Notes: generated by a model from the letters alone, not told the origin. A DNA stretch of 64,000 bases from Cohnella nanjingensis (GCF_014212125.1 NZ_JACJVP010000001.1:124001-188000); one strand, 5' to 3'. Positions 51,603 through 61,422 are shown, numbered from the stretch's first letter. Translations and numbers: made by a program.

Positions 51603-51833
51603 TTAAGCGTACTTGGAGATCTTGGCAGTCAAGTCGCGCTTGATGTAGGCGATGCGCTGGCGCACATAGAAGTCGTAGCTGCCCCCGCTGAGCTCGCGGG
51701 GGTTCATTGTAGTACCGGTATCGTTGTCCACGATGATCAGCTTGCCGTTCGGGTAAAATTTGAAAGTCAGATCTCGTGACGGCCGGGTTCCCCTTGAAGG
51801 TTCCAAGTAGCGGAGGTGTTCGCAGTTCTCCAT
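51603..51833 (-). CDS. Small protein under LexA control (76 aa), function unknown
   Basis: ATG 51833 follows AAGGTGGA. The 76-aa product (MENCEHLRYLEPSRG...) has a basic, beta-rich middle (LTFKFYPNGKLIIVDND) and a helical C-terminus (FYVRQRIAYIKRDLTAKI). There is no signal or membrane segment. Its promoter carries two LexA-box palindromes, one between -10 and -35 and one just downstream of the start point, so it should be induced by DNA damage. I recognise no family; a role in repair or cell-cycle arrest is only suggested by the regulation. Confidence 0.75.
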   Translation of the reverse strand: MENCEHLRYLEPSRGTRPSRDLTFKFYPNGKLIIVDNDTGTTMNPRELSGGSYDFYVRQRIAYIKRDLTAKISKYA

Positions 51834-51862
51834 CCATCATTCCACCTTTGACTCATAGAATT

Positions 51863-51912
51863 GGAACGTATGTTCTTGTTTTGATTATACCAAACATTTG
51901 TTCGTATGGAAA
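51863..51912 (-). promoter_or_regulatory. SOS promoter with two LexA boxes
   Basis: On the minus strand TATAAT runs 51889 to 51884; a weak -35 (TTTCCA) lies at 51912 to 51907. Box 1 at 51891-51904 reads CGAACAAATGTTTG on that strand, fitting the Bacillus LexA consensus fully, and sits in the spacer. Box 2 at 51863-51876 is GGAACGTATGTTCT with a perfect GAAC-N4-GTTC core. Confidence 0.82.
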
Positions 51913-51946
51913 GGAGTTCCGGAATGAAATAAACTAGAAAGTGCAA

Positions 51947-52042
51947 GTAAAAACGGATTTGCCGTCCTCGGAAGAGGGCGAGACGTTTTTATCGGAGACG
52001 AATCAGCAAAGTGCGAGTGAAACTTAGACTTTCTGATGCGTT
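51947..52042 (+). repeat. Dispersed two-hairpin element, copy D
   Basis: Same first helix (AAAAACG / CGTTTTT) and inner hairpin CGTCCTC-ggaa-GAGGGCG as copy B. Second hairpin: ACG-ATCAG-AAAG (51998-52011) with CTTT-CTGAT-CGT (52029-52041), two single-base interruptions, loop with GTGAAACTTAG. It lies between the SOS gene and the divergent ABC ATPase. Confidence 0.75.
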
Positions 52043-52142
52043 AAAGAAAATGGTCTTCATTCGTCGTCATAGGCCGCGCTACGTTCGGATAAGCGCCGTT
52101 AAGGCGCCGCGGCGAACCAGGTCAGGAGGAGTACGTGCAGCA

Positions 52143-52871
52143 ATGATAAAGATAACGGGTTTGTCGCGTAAGCTTCCGCAGGGAAAAATGGTATTGGAAA
52201 ACATACATGGACAGCTGGAGCCGGGCGCCTTCGTGGCGGTCGTCGGATCGAGCGGGAGCGGAAAGTCCACGCTGCTGCGCTGCCTCGCGCTGCGCGAGCG
52301 CTGGTCCGCGGGCGAGTACCGCTTCGACGGGCAAGATGCGAACAAGCTGGGCTTCTTCGGCAAGCTGCGGCTGAAGCGGAAGATCGCGTACCTCGAACAG
52401 AAAGCGCTTCTCTACGAGAAGAAGACGGCGCTCAAGAACGTGCTGATCGGGGCGATCGGGCAGGTATCCTGGTTCCGCCGCATGACCGGCATGGTCCGCA
52501 ACGACGACTATATGGGCGCGATGGAGACGCTGGAGAACGTCGGCTTGATCGACCGGGCGCATCGGCAGGCGGAGAAGCTGAGCGGCGGAGAACGTCAGCG
52601 CGTGGCCGTCGCGCGGGCGATCGCGCACGGCGCTGAGCTGCTGCTGGCGGACGAGCCCGTATCGGGTCTGGATCCGCATTCCCAAGAGGATATCATGGCG
52701 ATGCTGAAGAAGCTCACCCGCGAGCAGGGCACGACGATCGTCGTCGCGCTGCATCGGCTGGAGCTCGCGGAGAAGTTCGCGGATCAGATCTGGGGCTTAG
52801 AAGAGGGCCGTCTGGTGCTGGACGTCCGCGGCCGGAGACTGACGCTGGCGGAGAAGAACCGCATCACGTAG
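52143..52871 (+). CDS. Orphan ABC ATPase, PhnC-like
   Basis: 242 aa from ATG 52143 behind AGGAGGA. Walker A is GSSGSGKSTLL, the signature LSGGERQRVAVARAI, Walker B LLLADEPVSGLD and the switch His in VVALHRLEL. The overall pattern (KIAYLEQ Q-loop, NVLIGAIGQVSWFRRM insert) is close to PhnC of phosphonate importers. No permease or binding protein lies next to it. The longer frame from 52011 starts inside the repeat element and is rejected. Confidence 0.82.
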   Translation: MIKITGLSRKLPQGKMVLENIHGQLEPGAFVAVVGSSGSGKSTLLRCLALRERWSAGEYRFDGQDANKLGFFGKLRLKRKIAYLEQKALLYEKKTALKNVLIGAIGQVSWFRRMTGMVRNDDYMGAMETLENVGLIDRAHRQAEKLSGGERQRVAVARAIAHGAELLLADEPVSGLDPHSQEDIMAMLKKLTREQGTTIVVALHRLELAEKFADQIWGLEEGRLVLDVRGRRLTLAEKNRIT

Positions 52872-53044
52872 CCGTCCCTCATTAGCGGCGGGTTCGCCGG
52901 TCGGGAAGCTTAGCGCGTGCGGTCGGCGGCATGCCGAAGAGAGGCGTTCGATTCGCCGCCCGAACCGCGGCGGGCGCCAAGCGAGGAAGACCGCCCGTGC
53001 CGGCGAAATCGCCGGCGCGGACGGTTTTCGCGCGCTGCCTGGGC
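52872..53044. other. GC-rich spacer between the ABC ATPase and the DUF6254-like gene
   Basis: A very GC-rich 173-bp stretch. One good hairpin (GCCGGCGAAATCGCCGGC at about 53000) has no T run on either side. No gene is convincing. Confidence 0.4.
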
Positions 53045-53194
53045 TCAAAGCGTCGGGTTCCCGGACTCCCCGTCTTCCGCTTGCCCGGCGTTTCGGGCAA
53101 GCTCGTGCAGGGAGGGTCCTTTGTCGTGCGGGTGCTGCGCCTGCTGCTTGCGGCTCTTCCAGGCGCTCTCCCGTCTTCGTTTGGAGGTCGTCAC
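53045..53194 (-). CDS. Small basic protein, DUF6254-like (49 aa)
   Basis: A GTG start at 53194 follows AAAGGAG by 8 nt. The product begins MTTSKRRRESAWKSRKQQAQ, then HPHDKGPSLHELARNAG, and ends NPTL. Basic N-terminus, the HPH-x-K element and the short SLHEL helix match my recollection of the DUF6254 family of Bacillales. Function unknown. It is divergent from the MOSC gene. Confidence 0.6.
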   Translation of the reverse strand: MTTSKRRRESAWKSRKQQAQHPHDKGPSLHELARNAGQAEDGESGNPTL

Positions 53195-53317
53195 GGCGGA
53201 TGCTCCTTTCCGGGAAATGGCGACGCATGCGTTAGCGTGGCGCGCGGAGCCTCCGCTTATTCGCCCCGGGCAGGGTCAACCCGCTACTTCACCAGATTAG
53301 AGGAGGTCTATCGCAGC

Positions 53318-53988
53318 ATGAGCGCAAGCGAAATGCCGTTATCCTATCCGCTGCTGTCCGTGAACGTCGGCCGTGCGGAGGAGCGGGAATATAAAGGCAA
53401 GCCGGCCCGGTCCGGCATCGGCAAGCGCCGGGTTATGCAAGAAGTCGCCCTCGGCGGCACGGGTCTCGCGAATGACGAGCAGGCCGATACGGTGAATCAC
53501 GGCGGACCCGACAAAGCCGTCTGCGTCTATCCCTATCGGCATTATGCGTATTGGGAGGACGTGCTCGGCCAATCGCTGTCCTTCGGGGCGTTCGGCGAGA
53601 ACTTCACCGTCGATGAAGTCGCCGAGCCGGACGTACGGATCGGGGACGTCTTCGCGATCGGTACGGCCAAGGTGCAGGTCAGCCAGCCTCGCGTGCCGTG
53701 CTGGAAGCTCGCGATGAAGTGGGGGCTCGACGAACTGCCGGCGCTTGTCCTCGATACGGGCGCGACGGGCTTCTATCTGCGCGTGCTGGAGCCGGGCCTC
53801 GTATCGCCGGGGCCGTTGACGCTGATCGCGCAGCACCCGGCCGGTCTCACGGTCGCCGAAGCGAATCGGATCATGCACAAGGACAAGCGGGACGCGGACG
53901 GCATCCGGCGGCTGCTGGCCGTCGACGCGCTGGCGGACAGCTGGCGGGATTCGTTGGCGCGCCGACTCGCGAAGCTGGAGACGGAGGC

Positions 53989-53992
<4 letters not shown>
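53318..53992 (+). CDS. MOSC-domain protein (YiiM-like)
   Basis: A 224-aa protein with an N-terminal beta-barrel (LSVNVGRAEEREYKGKPARSGIGKRRV) and the MOSC core: VNHGGPDKAVCVYPYRHYAYW, FGENFTVDE, and the conserved Cys in QPRVPCWKLAMKWG. MOSC domains take sulfur from, or use, molybdenum cofactor; YiiM reduces hydroxylated purines. The start at ATG 53318 follows GAGGAGG by 11 nt; ATG 53333 is possible. ATGA overlap couples it to the SDR gene. Confidence 0.88.
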
Positions 53993-54744
<752 letters not shown>

Positions 54745-54760
54745 GCCGCCGCAGCGCTCC

Positions 54761-54795
54761 GAACCGATCCGAACCGATCCGAACCGATCCGATCC
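54761..54795. repeat. Decamer direct repeat GAACCGATCC
   Basis: Three exact head-to-tail copies of GAACCGATCC plus a partial fourth, 17 bp after the SDR stop. Confidence 0.8.
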
Positions 54796-54891
54796 GCCTA
54801 TCGGTCCCAGGCCGGCGATCTTGCGGTGACGAACCGGAGTCCGACGGGCCGGGGACGTACGTGGACGGCCCCGCGCCGCCGATCATCAACC

Positions 54892-54939
54892 AAAAAGCCT
54901 GCAAGCCTCGCATTCGCGCGAGGCTCGCAGGCTTTTTTG
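54892..54939. terminator. Bidirectional terminator between SDR and MFS genes
   Basis: AAAAAGCCTGC-AGCCTCGC pairs with GCGAGGCT-GCAGGCTTTTTT, giving T runs for both convergent genes. Confidence 0.88.
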
Positions 54940-54975
54940 GTGGGCTTCCAGGCATCGGAGGCGCCGTGCCGAATC

Positions 54976-56331
54976 TTACCGCGTTCGCTTGCCCAGCAGC
55001 AGGAAAGCGCTGGCCAATGCCAGGATGCTCGCCGCGGCGCCGAACCGGAACAGGTGCTGGATGCCGGCGATCGCGTTCGCGCCGGCCGCGCTGAGCAAGC
55101 CGCCCATGATCGTGATGCTGATCACGTTGCCGATGTTTCTAGAGAAAAGGAGGAGCGAAGTGGAGATGCCTTTCTCGTGCGGTCCGACGAACTGCTGCGA
55201 GCCGATCGTGCTAACGGCGGACAGCAGGCCGAAGGCGAGGCCTTGGACGATCATCGTAACGGTCACGTAGACAAAGGTGGTGCCTTCCCGGAAGAACAGC
55301 AGCATGATGCCCGAACCTACCAGCAGGACGTTCCCGATGACGATCAGACGGGTGTAGCCGTACTTGAGAATCCAGCGTCCGGCCGGCACGGCCGTGATCA
55401 TCCAGCCGATCGACATGCCGATGAGGGCGAGACCGCTGATGAAGATGGAGTGGCCTTCCTCCTGCAGGAACAGCGGTACATAAGCCGAAGTCCCGAACAA
55501 GGCCGACCAGCCGACGAAGGCGTTCAACGTCATCCAGCGGAGCTGGCGGATGCGGAACAGCGAGAGCGGCAGGATCGGCGAGGGGTGACGGCGCTCGTAC
55601 AGCAGGAAAAGCGCGAGCACGGCCAATCCGGCGGCTGCGTATACGTATTGCAGGCGATCCGCGATCGTGACGGACAGCAGGAGACTGACGCCGACCGTGA
55701 AGAGAAGCGCCCCCCAGACGTCTACGGTCGCTCTTTTCGGCTGATAAGGCTCCTTGTAGGCGAGCAGCAGCACGAACGAGATCACGCACAGGGGAATGTT
55801 CACCCAGAAGATCCAGCGCCAGCCGACGGTCGCCATGAAGAAGCTGCCGAGCAGCGGCGCCAGGACGGCGGATAGTCCCCACATGGCGGTGAAGAGGGCC
55901 TGGATCTTGCCGCGCTGCTCGATCGAGAACAGATCGCCCGCGATGATGATCGGGAACGGCGTGATCAGCCCTGCGCCCAGTCCCTGCACGGCGCGGAACA
56001 GGACCAGCTGAAGCATGCTGTCCGACACGCCGCACAACAGCGAGCCGATGAGGAACAGGATAAGGCCGGCGGAGAAGACGACCCGGCGGCCGAACAGATC
56101 GGAGATGCGTCCGGCGATCGGCGTCATGACGGTACAGCAGATCATATAAGCGGTGAACGTCCAGGCGTAGAAGCTCATGCCTCCGCGCAATTCTTCGGCG
56201 ATGCGGGGCATCGTGGTGTTCGTGATGGTCGCGTCCATGGAAGCGATGAGCATGGCGATGATGATGCTGGCCATGGCGGCCAATCTGCTCGCCCGGCTCA
56301 GCGCGAGCGGCTGTGCGGCTGCGGTAGACAT
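54976..56331 (-). CDS. MFS drug exporter, DHA family
   Basis: A 451-aa transporter with 12-14 hydrophobic helices. The first helix carries MASIIIAMLIASMDATITNTT (motif D1 of the DHA2/EmrB group, split here by loop residues), and motif A is GRISDLFGRR after helix 2. Motif C-like GLGAGLITPFPIIIAG lies in helix 5. These are proton-driven exporters of drugs or metabolites. AAGGAG precedes the ATG on the minus strand. No regulator gene adjoins. Confidence 0.9.
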   Translation of the reverse strand: MSTAAAQPLALSRASRLAAMASIIIAMLIASMDATITNTTMPRIAEELRGGMSFYAWTFTAYMICCTVMTPIAGRISDLFGRRVVFSAGLILFLIGSLLCGVSDSMLQLVLFRAVQGLGAGLITPFPIIIAGDLFSIEQRGKIQALFTAMWGLSAVLAPLLGSFFMATVGWRWIFWVNIPLCVISFVLLLAYKEPYQPKRATVDVWGALLFTVGVSLLLSVTIADRLQYVYAAAGLAVLALFLLYERRHPSPILPLSLFRIRQLRWMTLNAFVGWSALFGTSAYVPLFLQEEGHSIFISGLALIGMSIGWMITAVPAGRWILKYGYTRLIVIGNVLLVGSGIMLLFFREGTTFVYVTVTMIVQGLAFGLLSAVSTIGSQQFVGPHEKGISTSLLLFSRNIGNVISITIMGGLLSAAGANAIAGIQHLFRFGAAASILALASAFLLLGKRTR

Positions 56332-56436
56332 CGTTACGGGTTCTCCTTCGGTAAGGATGACGTGATTGCCAAGCGAGGTCCATTATATCAACCTGCAATT
56401 GAAAGGGGAACCCGTCATACGATAAAAGAGGAGGCG

Positions 56437-57357
56437 ATGCCCGTGAACACGTCCGAACGGTTGGGATTCGGCAAGCAAGATCGTCTGCTCATCGTCAACG
56501 CCGACGATCTCGGCCTCTGCCGCGCCGTCAACGACGCAGCGGCGGCGCTGCTGGAGGAGGGGGCCGTCGACTCGGCGACGATCATGATGCCGTGTCCGTG
56601 GTCACCGGATGCGGTCGCGGCCGTACGCGAGATCGCGGACGCCGATATCGGCGTCCACTGGACGCTGAATAGCGAATGGGAGCCGTACCGGTGGGGGCCC
56701 GTCAACCGGATCGGGCGATCGGCCTCGCTGACCGACCGGAACGGCTGGTTCTGCCGGACGGTCCGGGAGACGGAGCGCCGGGCGGATCCCGAGGAAGTGC
56801 GGGAGGAGCTGGTCGCCCAGACGGAAGCGGCGCTGCGAGCGGGGTTGCGGCTCACGCACGCCGACAATCATATGGGCAGCCTGTACGGCCTCGCGTCCGG
56901 CAAGGACCTCCTCGAGATCGCCTTCGACCTGTGCGCGCGTTACGGATTGCCGTTCCGGCTGCCGCGCATGCTGCTGCCCGCCGGCGAAGGGGCGATTACG
57001 CCGGAAGTCGAAGCGAGGGCGCGCCGGCGGGTCCGCCAAGCCGAAGAGCGGGGGATCGCGCTTCCCGATTATCTCGTCGGGCTCGAGTACGGGCTGGCGT
57101 TCGGCGAGACCTACCAATCGGTCAAGGCCAAGGGCATCGCGATGATTCGGGCGCTCCGGCCCGGCGTCACGGAGTGGATCACGCATCCCGCGCACGGCAC
57201 CGACGAGCTGCGCGCGTTCAATCCGACGTGGGAGAAGCGCGCGATGGAGTCGGCCTTCTGGCGCGATCCGGACGTGCGTCGCGCCCTCTCGGCGGAGGGG
57301 ATCGTGCGGATCGGCTGGCGCGAACTGCAGCGGCTGATGGCGCGGCAACCGTCTTAA
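56437..57357 (+). CDS. ChbG/YdjC-family carbohydrate deacetylase
   Basis: 306 aa from ATG 56437, directly behind AAAGAGGAGGCG. The metal motifs are LIVNADDLGLC (Asp ligands), GVHWTLNSEW (His) and THADNHMGSLYG (His); VTEWITHPAH closes the site. YdjC enzymes deacetylate chito-oligosaccharides or related amido sugars. No sugar transporter lies nearby. Upstream in-frame codons from 56362 lack a ribosome site. Confidence 0.92.
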   Translation: MPVNTSERLGFGKQDRLLIVNADDLGLCRAVNDAAAALLEEGAVDSATIMMPCPWSPDAVAAVREIADADIGVHWTLNSEWEPYRWGPVNRIGRSASLTDRNGWFCRTVRETERRADPEEVREELVAQTEAALRAGLRLTHADNHMGSLYGLASGKDLLEIAFDLCARYGLPFRLPRMLLPAGEGAITPEVEARARRRVRQAEERGIALPDYLVGLEYGLAFGETYQSVKAKGIAMIRALRPGVTEWITHPAHGTDELRAFNPTWEKRAMESAFWRDPDVRRALSAEGIVRIGWRELQRLMARQPS

Positions 57358-57515
57358 ACGGCCGAGGCGTAAGCGTTTTCTCATTTTTCGACCGGCTTGG
57401 CAGGAATTGTGCGAATTGTCGCGAAATAATAAATATTTACGTCTTCCGCACAATGATCTCTGCTCTCTCCGCATTAGCGTCTACCACTTACGCGAAAGGG
57501 GAATCAAGCGACATC

Positions 57516-58520
57516 ATGGCGAAACTACCCAAGACGAACGGCCTGGGCTTCTTCGAGATCCGACTGGAATCCATCGGCGGACTCGGCGCCAATCTGGCGG
57601 GCAAGATGCTGGCGGAAGCCGGCGTAATGGGCGCCGGCCTGAACGGCGTCAGCTTCAGCTCCTACGGCTCCGAGAAGAAAGGCTCCCCCGTCAAAGCGCA
57701 CATTCGTTTCTGCGACGCCGACGCGCGCATCCGCGACACCTCTCCCGTCGAGCGTCCCCATGTCATCGGCATTTTCCACGAAAATCTGTCCCGAACGAAC
57801 AACGTCGTCTCCGGCATGTACGAAGACAGTATCGTGCTCGTCAACTCGAAGAAGACGCCCGAGGTCCTCCGGGAGCAGTTAAAGCTCAAGGGCGGGACCA
57901 TCGCGGTGGTCGATGCGACCGGCATATCGCTGGAGGAAGACAACCGCGTCAATATGGCGATGCTGGGCGGGTTGTTCCGCTTGTGCGGCTTCCTCGACCC
58001 GGCCTTCATGAAAGGCGTCATCCGGCGGTCGCTGGAGAAGAAGTATCCGGGCGCGGTGCAACCGGCCTTGAATACGTTCGAGCGGGGCTACGACGAGGTT
58101 CGGTTCCAGACTTTCGCGCTGGCGGAAGGCGACGCCATGCCGGATTACGTCCGCATGGACACCCCCGTCCTCGGCTACGCGACGCAGCCGATCGGCGGCA
58201 TGATCACTAATCCCGGCAACAGCATCCTGAAGGATCTCAGCATCTCCCGCGCCGGGCGGATGCCGCACTTCGCGGACGACAAGTGCATCCATTGCGCGGC
58301 CTGCGACAACGTATGCCCGGACTTCTGCTTCGTCTGGGAGGAGCAGGCCGACAAGAAAGGGCGGCCGCAGATGTTCCTGCAGGGCATCGACTATCAATAC
58401 TGCAAAGGCTGTCTGAAGTGCGTGCAGGCTTGCCCGACGGACGCTTTGTCGAGCGAGCTGGAAGAGGAGGGCTACGCGGACGGGCACCGGGTTCCGCACC
58501 GCTTCAACTTGGTCATCTGA
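57516..58520 (+). CDS. 2-oxoacid:acceptor oxidoreductase, gamma-delta fusion subunit
   Basis: 334 aa from ATG 57516. Residues 10-200 are the gamma (POR-type) domain: FFEIRLESIGGLGANLAGKML and SSYGSEKKGSPVKAHIRF. The last 80 residues are a two-cluster ferredoxin (delta) domain with CIHCAACDNVCP and CKGCLKCVQACP. With the alpha-beta protein encoded 38 bp downstream it forms a complete ThDP-dependent enzyme that oxidatively decarboxylates a 2-oxoacid to acyl-CoA and reduces ferredoxin. A longer frame from 56676 overlaps the ChbG gene and is rejected. Confidence 0.9.
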   Translation: MAKLPKTNGLGFFEIRLESIGGLGANLAGKMLAEAGVMGAGLNGVSFSSYGSEKKGSPVKAHIRFCDADARIRDTSPVERPHVIGIFHENLSRTNNVVSGMYEDSIVLVNSKKTPEVLREQLKLKGGTIAVVDATGISLEEDNRVNMAMLGGLFRLCGFLDPAFMKGVIRRSLEKKYPGAVQPALNTFERGYDEVRFQTFALAEGDAMPDYVRMDTPVLGYATQPIGGMITNPGNSILKDLSISRAGRMPHFADDKCIHCAACDNVCPDFCFVWEEQADKKGRPQMFLQGIDYQYCKGCLKCVQACPTDALSSELEEEGYADGHRVPHRFNLVI

Positions 58521-58558
58521 TCGCGAACTCTGAAGATGAGGAAGGGTGAGCACGGATT

Positions 58559-60868
58559 ATGGCACTCGACATTCGCAAGGAAATGGGGCAGGCCGGCAGC
58601 GTCGAACAGAGGATCGTCTACGAATCGGGCAACGAGATGGCCGCTTATGCCGCGCATCAGATCAACTATCACATCATGGGATACTTTCCGATCTCGCCGT
58701 CGACCGAGGTGGCGCAATTTCTCGATCTGATGAAGGCGAACGGGCAGCACGATATCGTCTTGATTCCCGCCGACGGCGAGCACGGCTCCGCAGGCGTCTG
58801 CTACGGCGCCTCGGCGGGCGGCGGCCGCGTGTTCAACGCGACGAGCGCGAACGGCTACCTCTATATGCTGGAGCAGATGCCGGTGCAGTCCGGCACCCGG
58901 TTCCCGATGGTCATGAACCTGGTCTGCCGCTCGGTCTCGGGTCCGCTCGACATCCATGGCGACCATTCGGACTTGTACTTCGCGCTGAACACGGGCTGGC
59001 CGATCGTACTCTGCCGCGACCCGCAGGCCGTCTACGACATGAACATCCTCGCGCTGAAGCTGGCGGAGGATCCGGAGGTCCGGCTGCCCGTGCTCGTCGC
59101 CTCGGACGGCTACTTCACGAGCCACCAGAAGCGGCGCGTGCACACGTTCGCCCATCGCGACGACGTGCTGAAGTTCGTCGGCGAGCGGCCGCCGGAGGGG
59201 TTCGCGCATGCGCTCGACCGCGATCATCCGATCACCGTCGGGCCGTATATGAACGAACCGGACTACATCAACAACTGCTACCAGCAGTCGATGGCCATGT
59301 ACAAGGCGGAGGAAGTCTACGACCGGATTCGCCAGGAGTACGCTGCGTTGACGGGACGGGATTATCCCGTCCTCGATCTGTACCGGATGGAAGATGCTGA
59401 GGTGGCCGTCTTCCTGTTGAACTCGTCCGCGGAGATCATCAAGGACGTCGTCGACCAGCTGCGGGCGTCCGGCGTCAAGGCCGGCGCGATCTCGCCGAAT
59501 CTCATCCGTCCGTTCCCGGCGAAGGCGATCGCGGAGGCGCTGCGCGGCGTGAAGGCGGTCACGGTCGGCGACCGGGCGGATTCGTACGGCGGACACGGCG
59601 GCAACATGGTCAACGAGGTCCGGGCGGCGCTGCACGCGCACGGCAACCGCGACACGCTCGTCATCAGCCGGATTTACGGGCTCGGGGGCAAAGACTTCTA
59701 TGCGGAGGACGGCCTGAAGCTGTTCGAATTCGCGATCGACGCCGCGGAGAAAGGGGTCGTCGAGAAACCGTTCGACTATCACGGCCATACGGCCGGCGAT
59801 CCGGCGAAGGCGCCGAAGCGGGTGCTGGAGCCGATGAAGTACGAGGAGTTGAAGACCGGCCTCATCACGGTCACCCCCGACGAAGCGTCGGGCAAGCTGA
59901 ACGTGCGGGTCCCGCCGCTCCGCTCGCTCACGAAGAAGCCGAAGCGCATCGCGCCGGGGCACGGGGCCTGTCCGGGATGCGGCATCTTCTCCGGGCTCGA
60001 ATTGTTCTTCAAGGGCATCGAAGGCGATATTGTCGCGCTGTTCCAGACGGGCTGCGCGATGGTCGTAACGACCGGGTATCCGTATTCCGCGCACAAGGCG
60101 ACTTACATCCACAATCTATTCCAGAACGGCGCGGCGACGCTCTCCGGCGTCGTGGAGATGTTCCACGAGCGCAAGCGGCGCGGCGAGCTCGACCACCTCG
60201 GCCTGAAGGACGACTTCACGTTCGTCATGATCACGGGCGACGGCGGCATGGATATCGGCATGGGGCCGGCGATCGGCGCCGCGCTGCGCAACCACCGGAT
60301 GATCATTCTCGAATACGACAATGAAGGCTATATGAATACAGGCGCGCAGCTCAGCTATTCGACGCCGATCGGGCACCGCACCTCCACGTCCAACGTCGGC
60401 AAGAAACAAGGCGGCAAGGTGTTCCACCACAAGGATACGGCGCAGATCATGGCTTCGACGAACATCCCTTACGTGTTCACGGGCAGCGAAGCCAGTCCGC
60501 AGGATCTGCTGCGCAAGGCCGCCAAGGCCCAGTGGTACGCGCAAAACGTCGGCATGGTCTACGGCAAGATCCTGATCACCTGTCCGTTGAACTGGCTGTC
60601 GGACGACAAGGACGGATCGACGATCATCGAGCAAGCGGTGAACTCGTGCTTCTTCCCGCTGTACGAGGTCGAACGGGGCGTGACCAACATTACGTACAAT
60701 CCGGAGGAAAAGGGCAAACGCGTGCCGGTCTCGGATTGGCTGAAGATGATGGGCAAGACGAAGCATCTCTCGAAGCCCGAATACGCAGAGACGCTCCGCG
60801 ACTTTGAAGGGGAGATCGAGCGGCGCTGGAACATGCTGAAGGCGAAGCACGACAGCCCGTACCTCTAA
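58559..60868 (+). CDS. 2-oxoacid:acceptor oxidoreductase, alpha-beta fusion subunit
   Basis: A 769-aa fusion. Residues 1-400 are the alpha (pyrimidine-binding) part: NEMAAYAAHQINYHIMGYFPISPSTEV and SANGYLYMLEQMP. Residues 470-769 are the beta (ThDP) part with ITGDGGMDIGMGPAIGAAL to YDNEGYMNTG, and cysteines for a third 4Fe-4S cluster in GACPGCGIF and FQTGCAMVV. The substrate range (pyruvate, 2-oxoglutarate, branched 2-oxoacids or aryl pyruvates) is not decided. It duplicates, with ferredoxin as acceptor, a reaction type also served by the pdh operon in this window. Confidence 0.9.
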   Translation: MALDIRKEMGQAGSVEQRIVYESGNEMAAYAAHQINYHIMGYFPISPSTEVAQFLDLMKANGQHDIVLIPADGEHGSAGVCYGASAGGGRVFNATSANGYLYMLEQMPVQSGTRFPMVMNLVCRSVSGPLDIHGDHSDLYFALNTGWPIVLCRDPQAVYDMNILALKLAEDPEVRLPVLVASDGYFTSHQKRRVHTFAHRDDVLKFVGERPPEGFAHALDRDHPITVGPYMNEPDYINNCYQQSMAMYKAEEVYDRIRQEYAALTGRDYPVLDLYRMEDAEVAVFLLNSSAEIIKDVVDQLRASGVKAGAISPNLIRPFPAKAIAEALRGVKAVTVGDRADSYGGHGGNMVNEVRAALHAHGNRDTLVISRIYGLGGKDFYAEDGLKLFEFAIDAAEKGVVEKPFDYHGHTAGDPAKAPKRVLEPMKYEELKTGLITVTPDEASGKLNVRVPPLRSLTKKPKRIAPGHGACPGCGIFSGLELFFKGIEGDIVALFQTGCAMVVTTGYPYSAHKATYIHNLFQNGAATLSGVVEMFHERKRRGELDHLGLKDDFTFVMITGDGGMDIGMGPAIGAALRNHRMIILEYDNEGYMNTGAQLSYSTPIGHRTSTSNVGKKQGGKVFHHKDTAQIMASTNIPYVFTGSEASPQDLLRKAAKAQWYAQNVGMVYGKILITCPLNWLSDDKDGSTIIEQAVNSCFFPLYEVERGVTNITYNPEEKGKRVPVSDWLKMMGKTKHLSKPEYAETLRDFEGEIERRWNMLKAKHDSPYL

Positions 60869-60869
60869 G

Positions 60870-61229
60870 ATGGCTTACGCGCTCAAACATGTCGTGACGG
60901 GCGAGCTGCTCGCGGCCGTGCAGACGAACGGCTATCAGCTCCGGTACTTCGGGATCCTTCTCTGGGAGGATGTGCCGGACGAGGAAGAGCGGCTCGCGGC
61001 GTTAGCCCGCGCAGGCGTCTATGCGCAGCCGGGCGAGGAAGGCGCGGCGAGAAAGCCGGATCGGCTGAAATCGGAATGGGAGCAGGTGCAGGAGCTCGGG
61101 CGTTGGAAGCCCTGCGCCCTCGGCGAGCACGAGGCGAAAATGGCGAACGTGAAGCTGCGCAACGATCCGCGCCTCCGGGTGATCTTGACGAACGGCGAGC
61201 TTCACGCGGAGGAGAGGGAGCATGCCTGA
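60870..61229 (+). CDS. Small protein coupled to the 2-oxoacid oxidoreductase
   Basis: A 119-aa protein starting 1 bp after the preceding stop. It contains ALKHVVTGELLAAVQTNGYQLRYFGILLW, then an acidic helix (PDEEERLAALARAG) and KLRNDPRLRVILTNGEL. No metal or membrane motif. I do not recognise the family. Its tight coupling suggests an accessory or assembly role for the oxidoreductase. A ribosome site is weak, in line with translational coupling. Confidence 0.65.
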   Translation: MAYALKHVVTGELLAAVQTNGYQLRYFGILLWEDVPDEEERLAALARAGVYAQPGEEGAARKPDRLKSEWEQVQELGRWKPCALGEHEAKMANVKLRNDPRLRVILTNGELHAEEREHA

Positions 61230-61422
61230 TTCGAAGCGGCGGGGCGGACGAAGCGAAAGGTCGGGCAGGGCGAAGCTGACCGAAGCGGACAAAGCGAAAG
61301 GTTGGGTTGGTCAGGTTAGGTCAGGGCAGGGCAGGGGCGAAGAGAGCGGCTTCGCCCTCTTCGTGCTGGATGGCGCGAAGCTGCTATGCCGTTAGGGACC
61401 GCGCTAGTCCGGCCTCTCTGTC
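61230..61422. other. Spacer with short repeats and one hairpin
   Basis: The first half repeats words such as GAAGCGAAAGGT and GGTCAGGGCAGGGCAGG. A hairpin GGGCGAAG / CTTCGCCC at 61335-61357 lies between convergent genes but lacks a proper T run. No gene seen. Confidence 0.5.

Noticed and set aside
56676..57515. N-terminal extension of the oxidoreductase gamma-delta protein
   Set aside because: It lies inside the ChbG-like gene in another frame; the conserved gamma domain starts at 57516.
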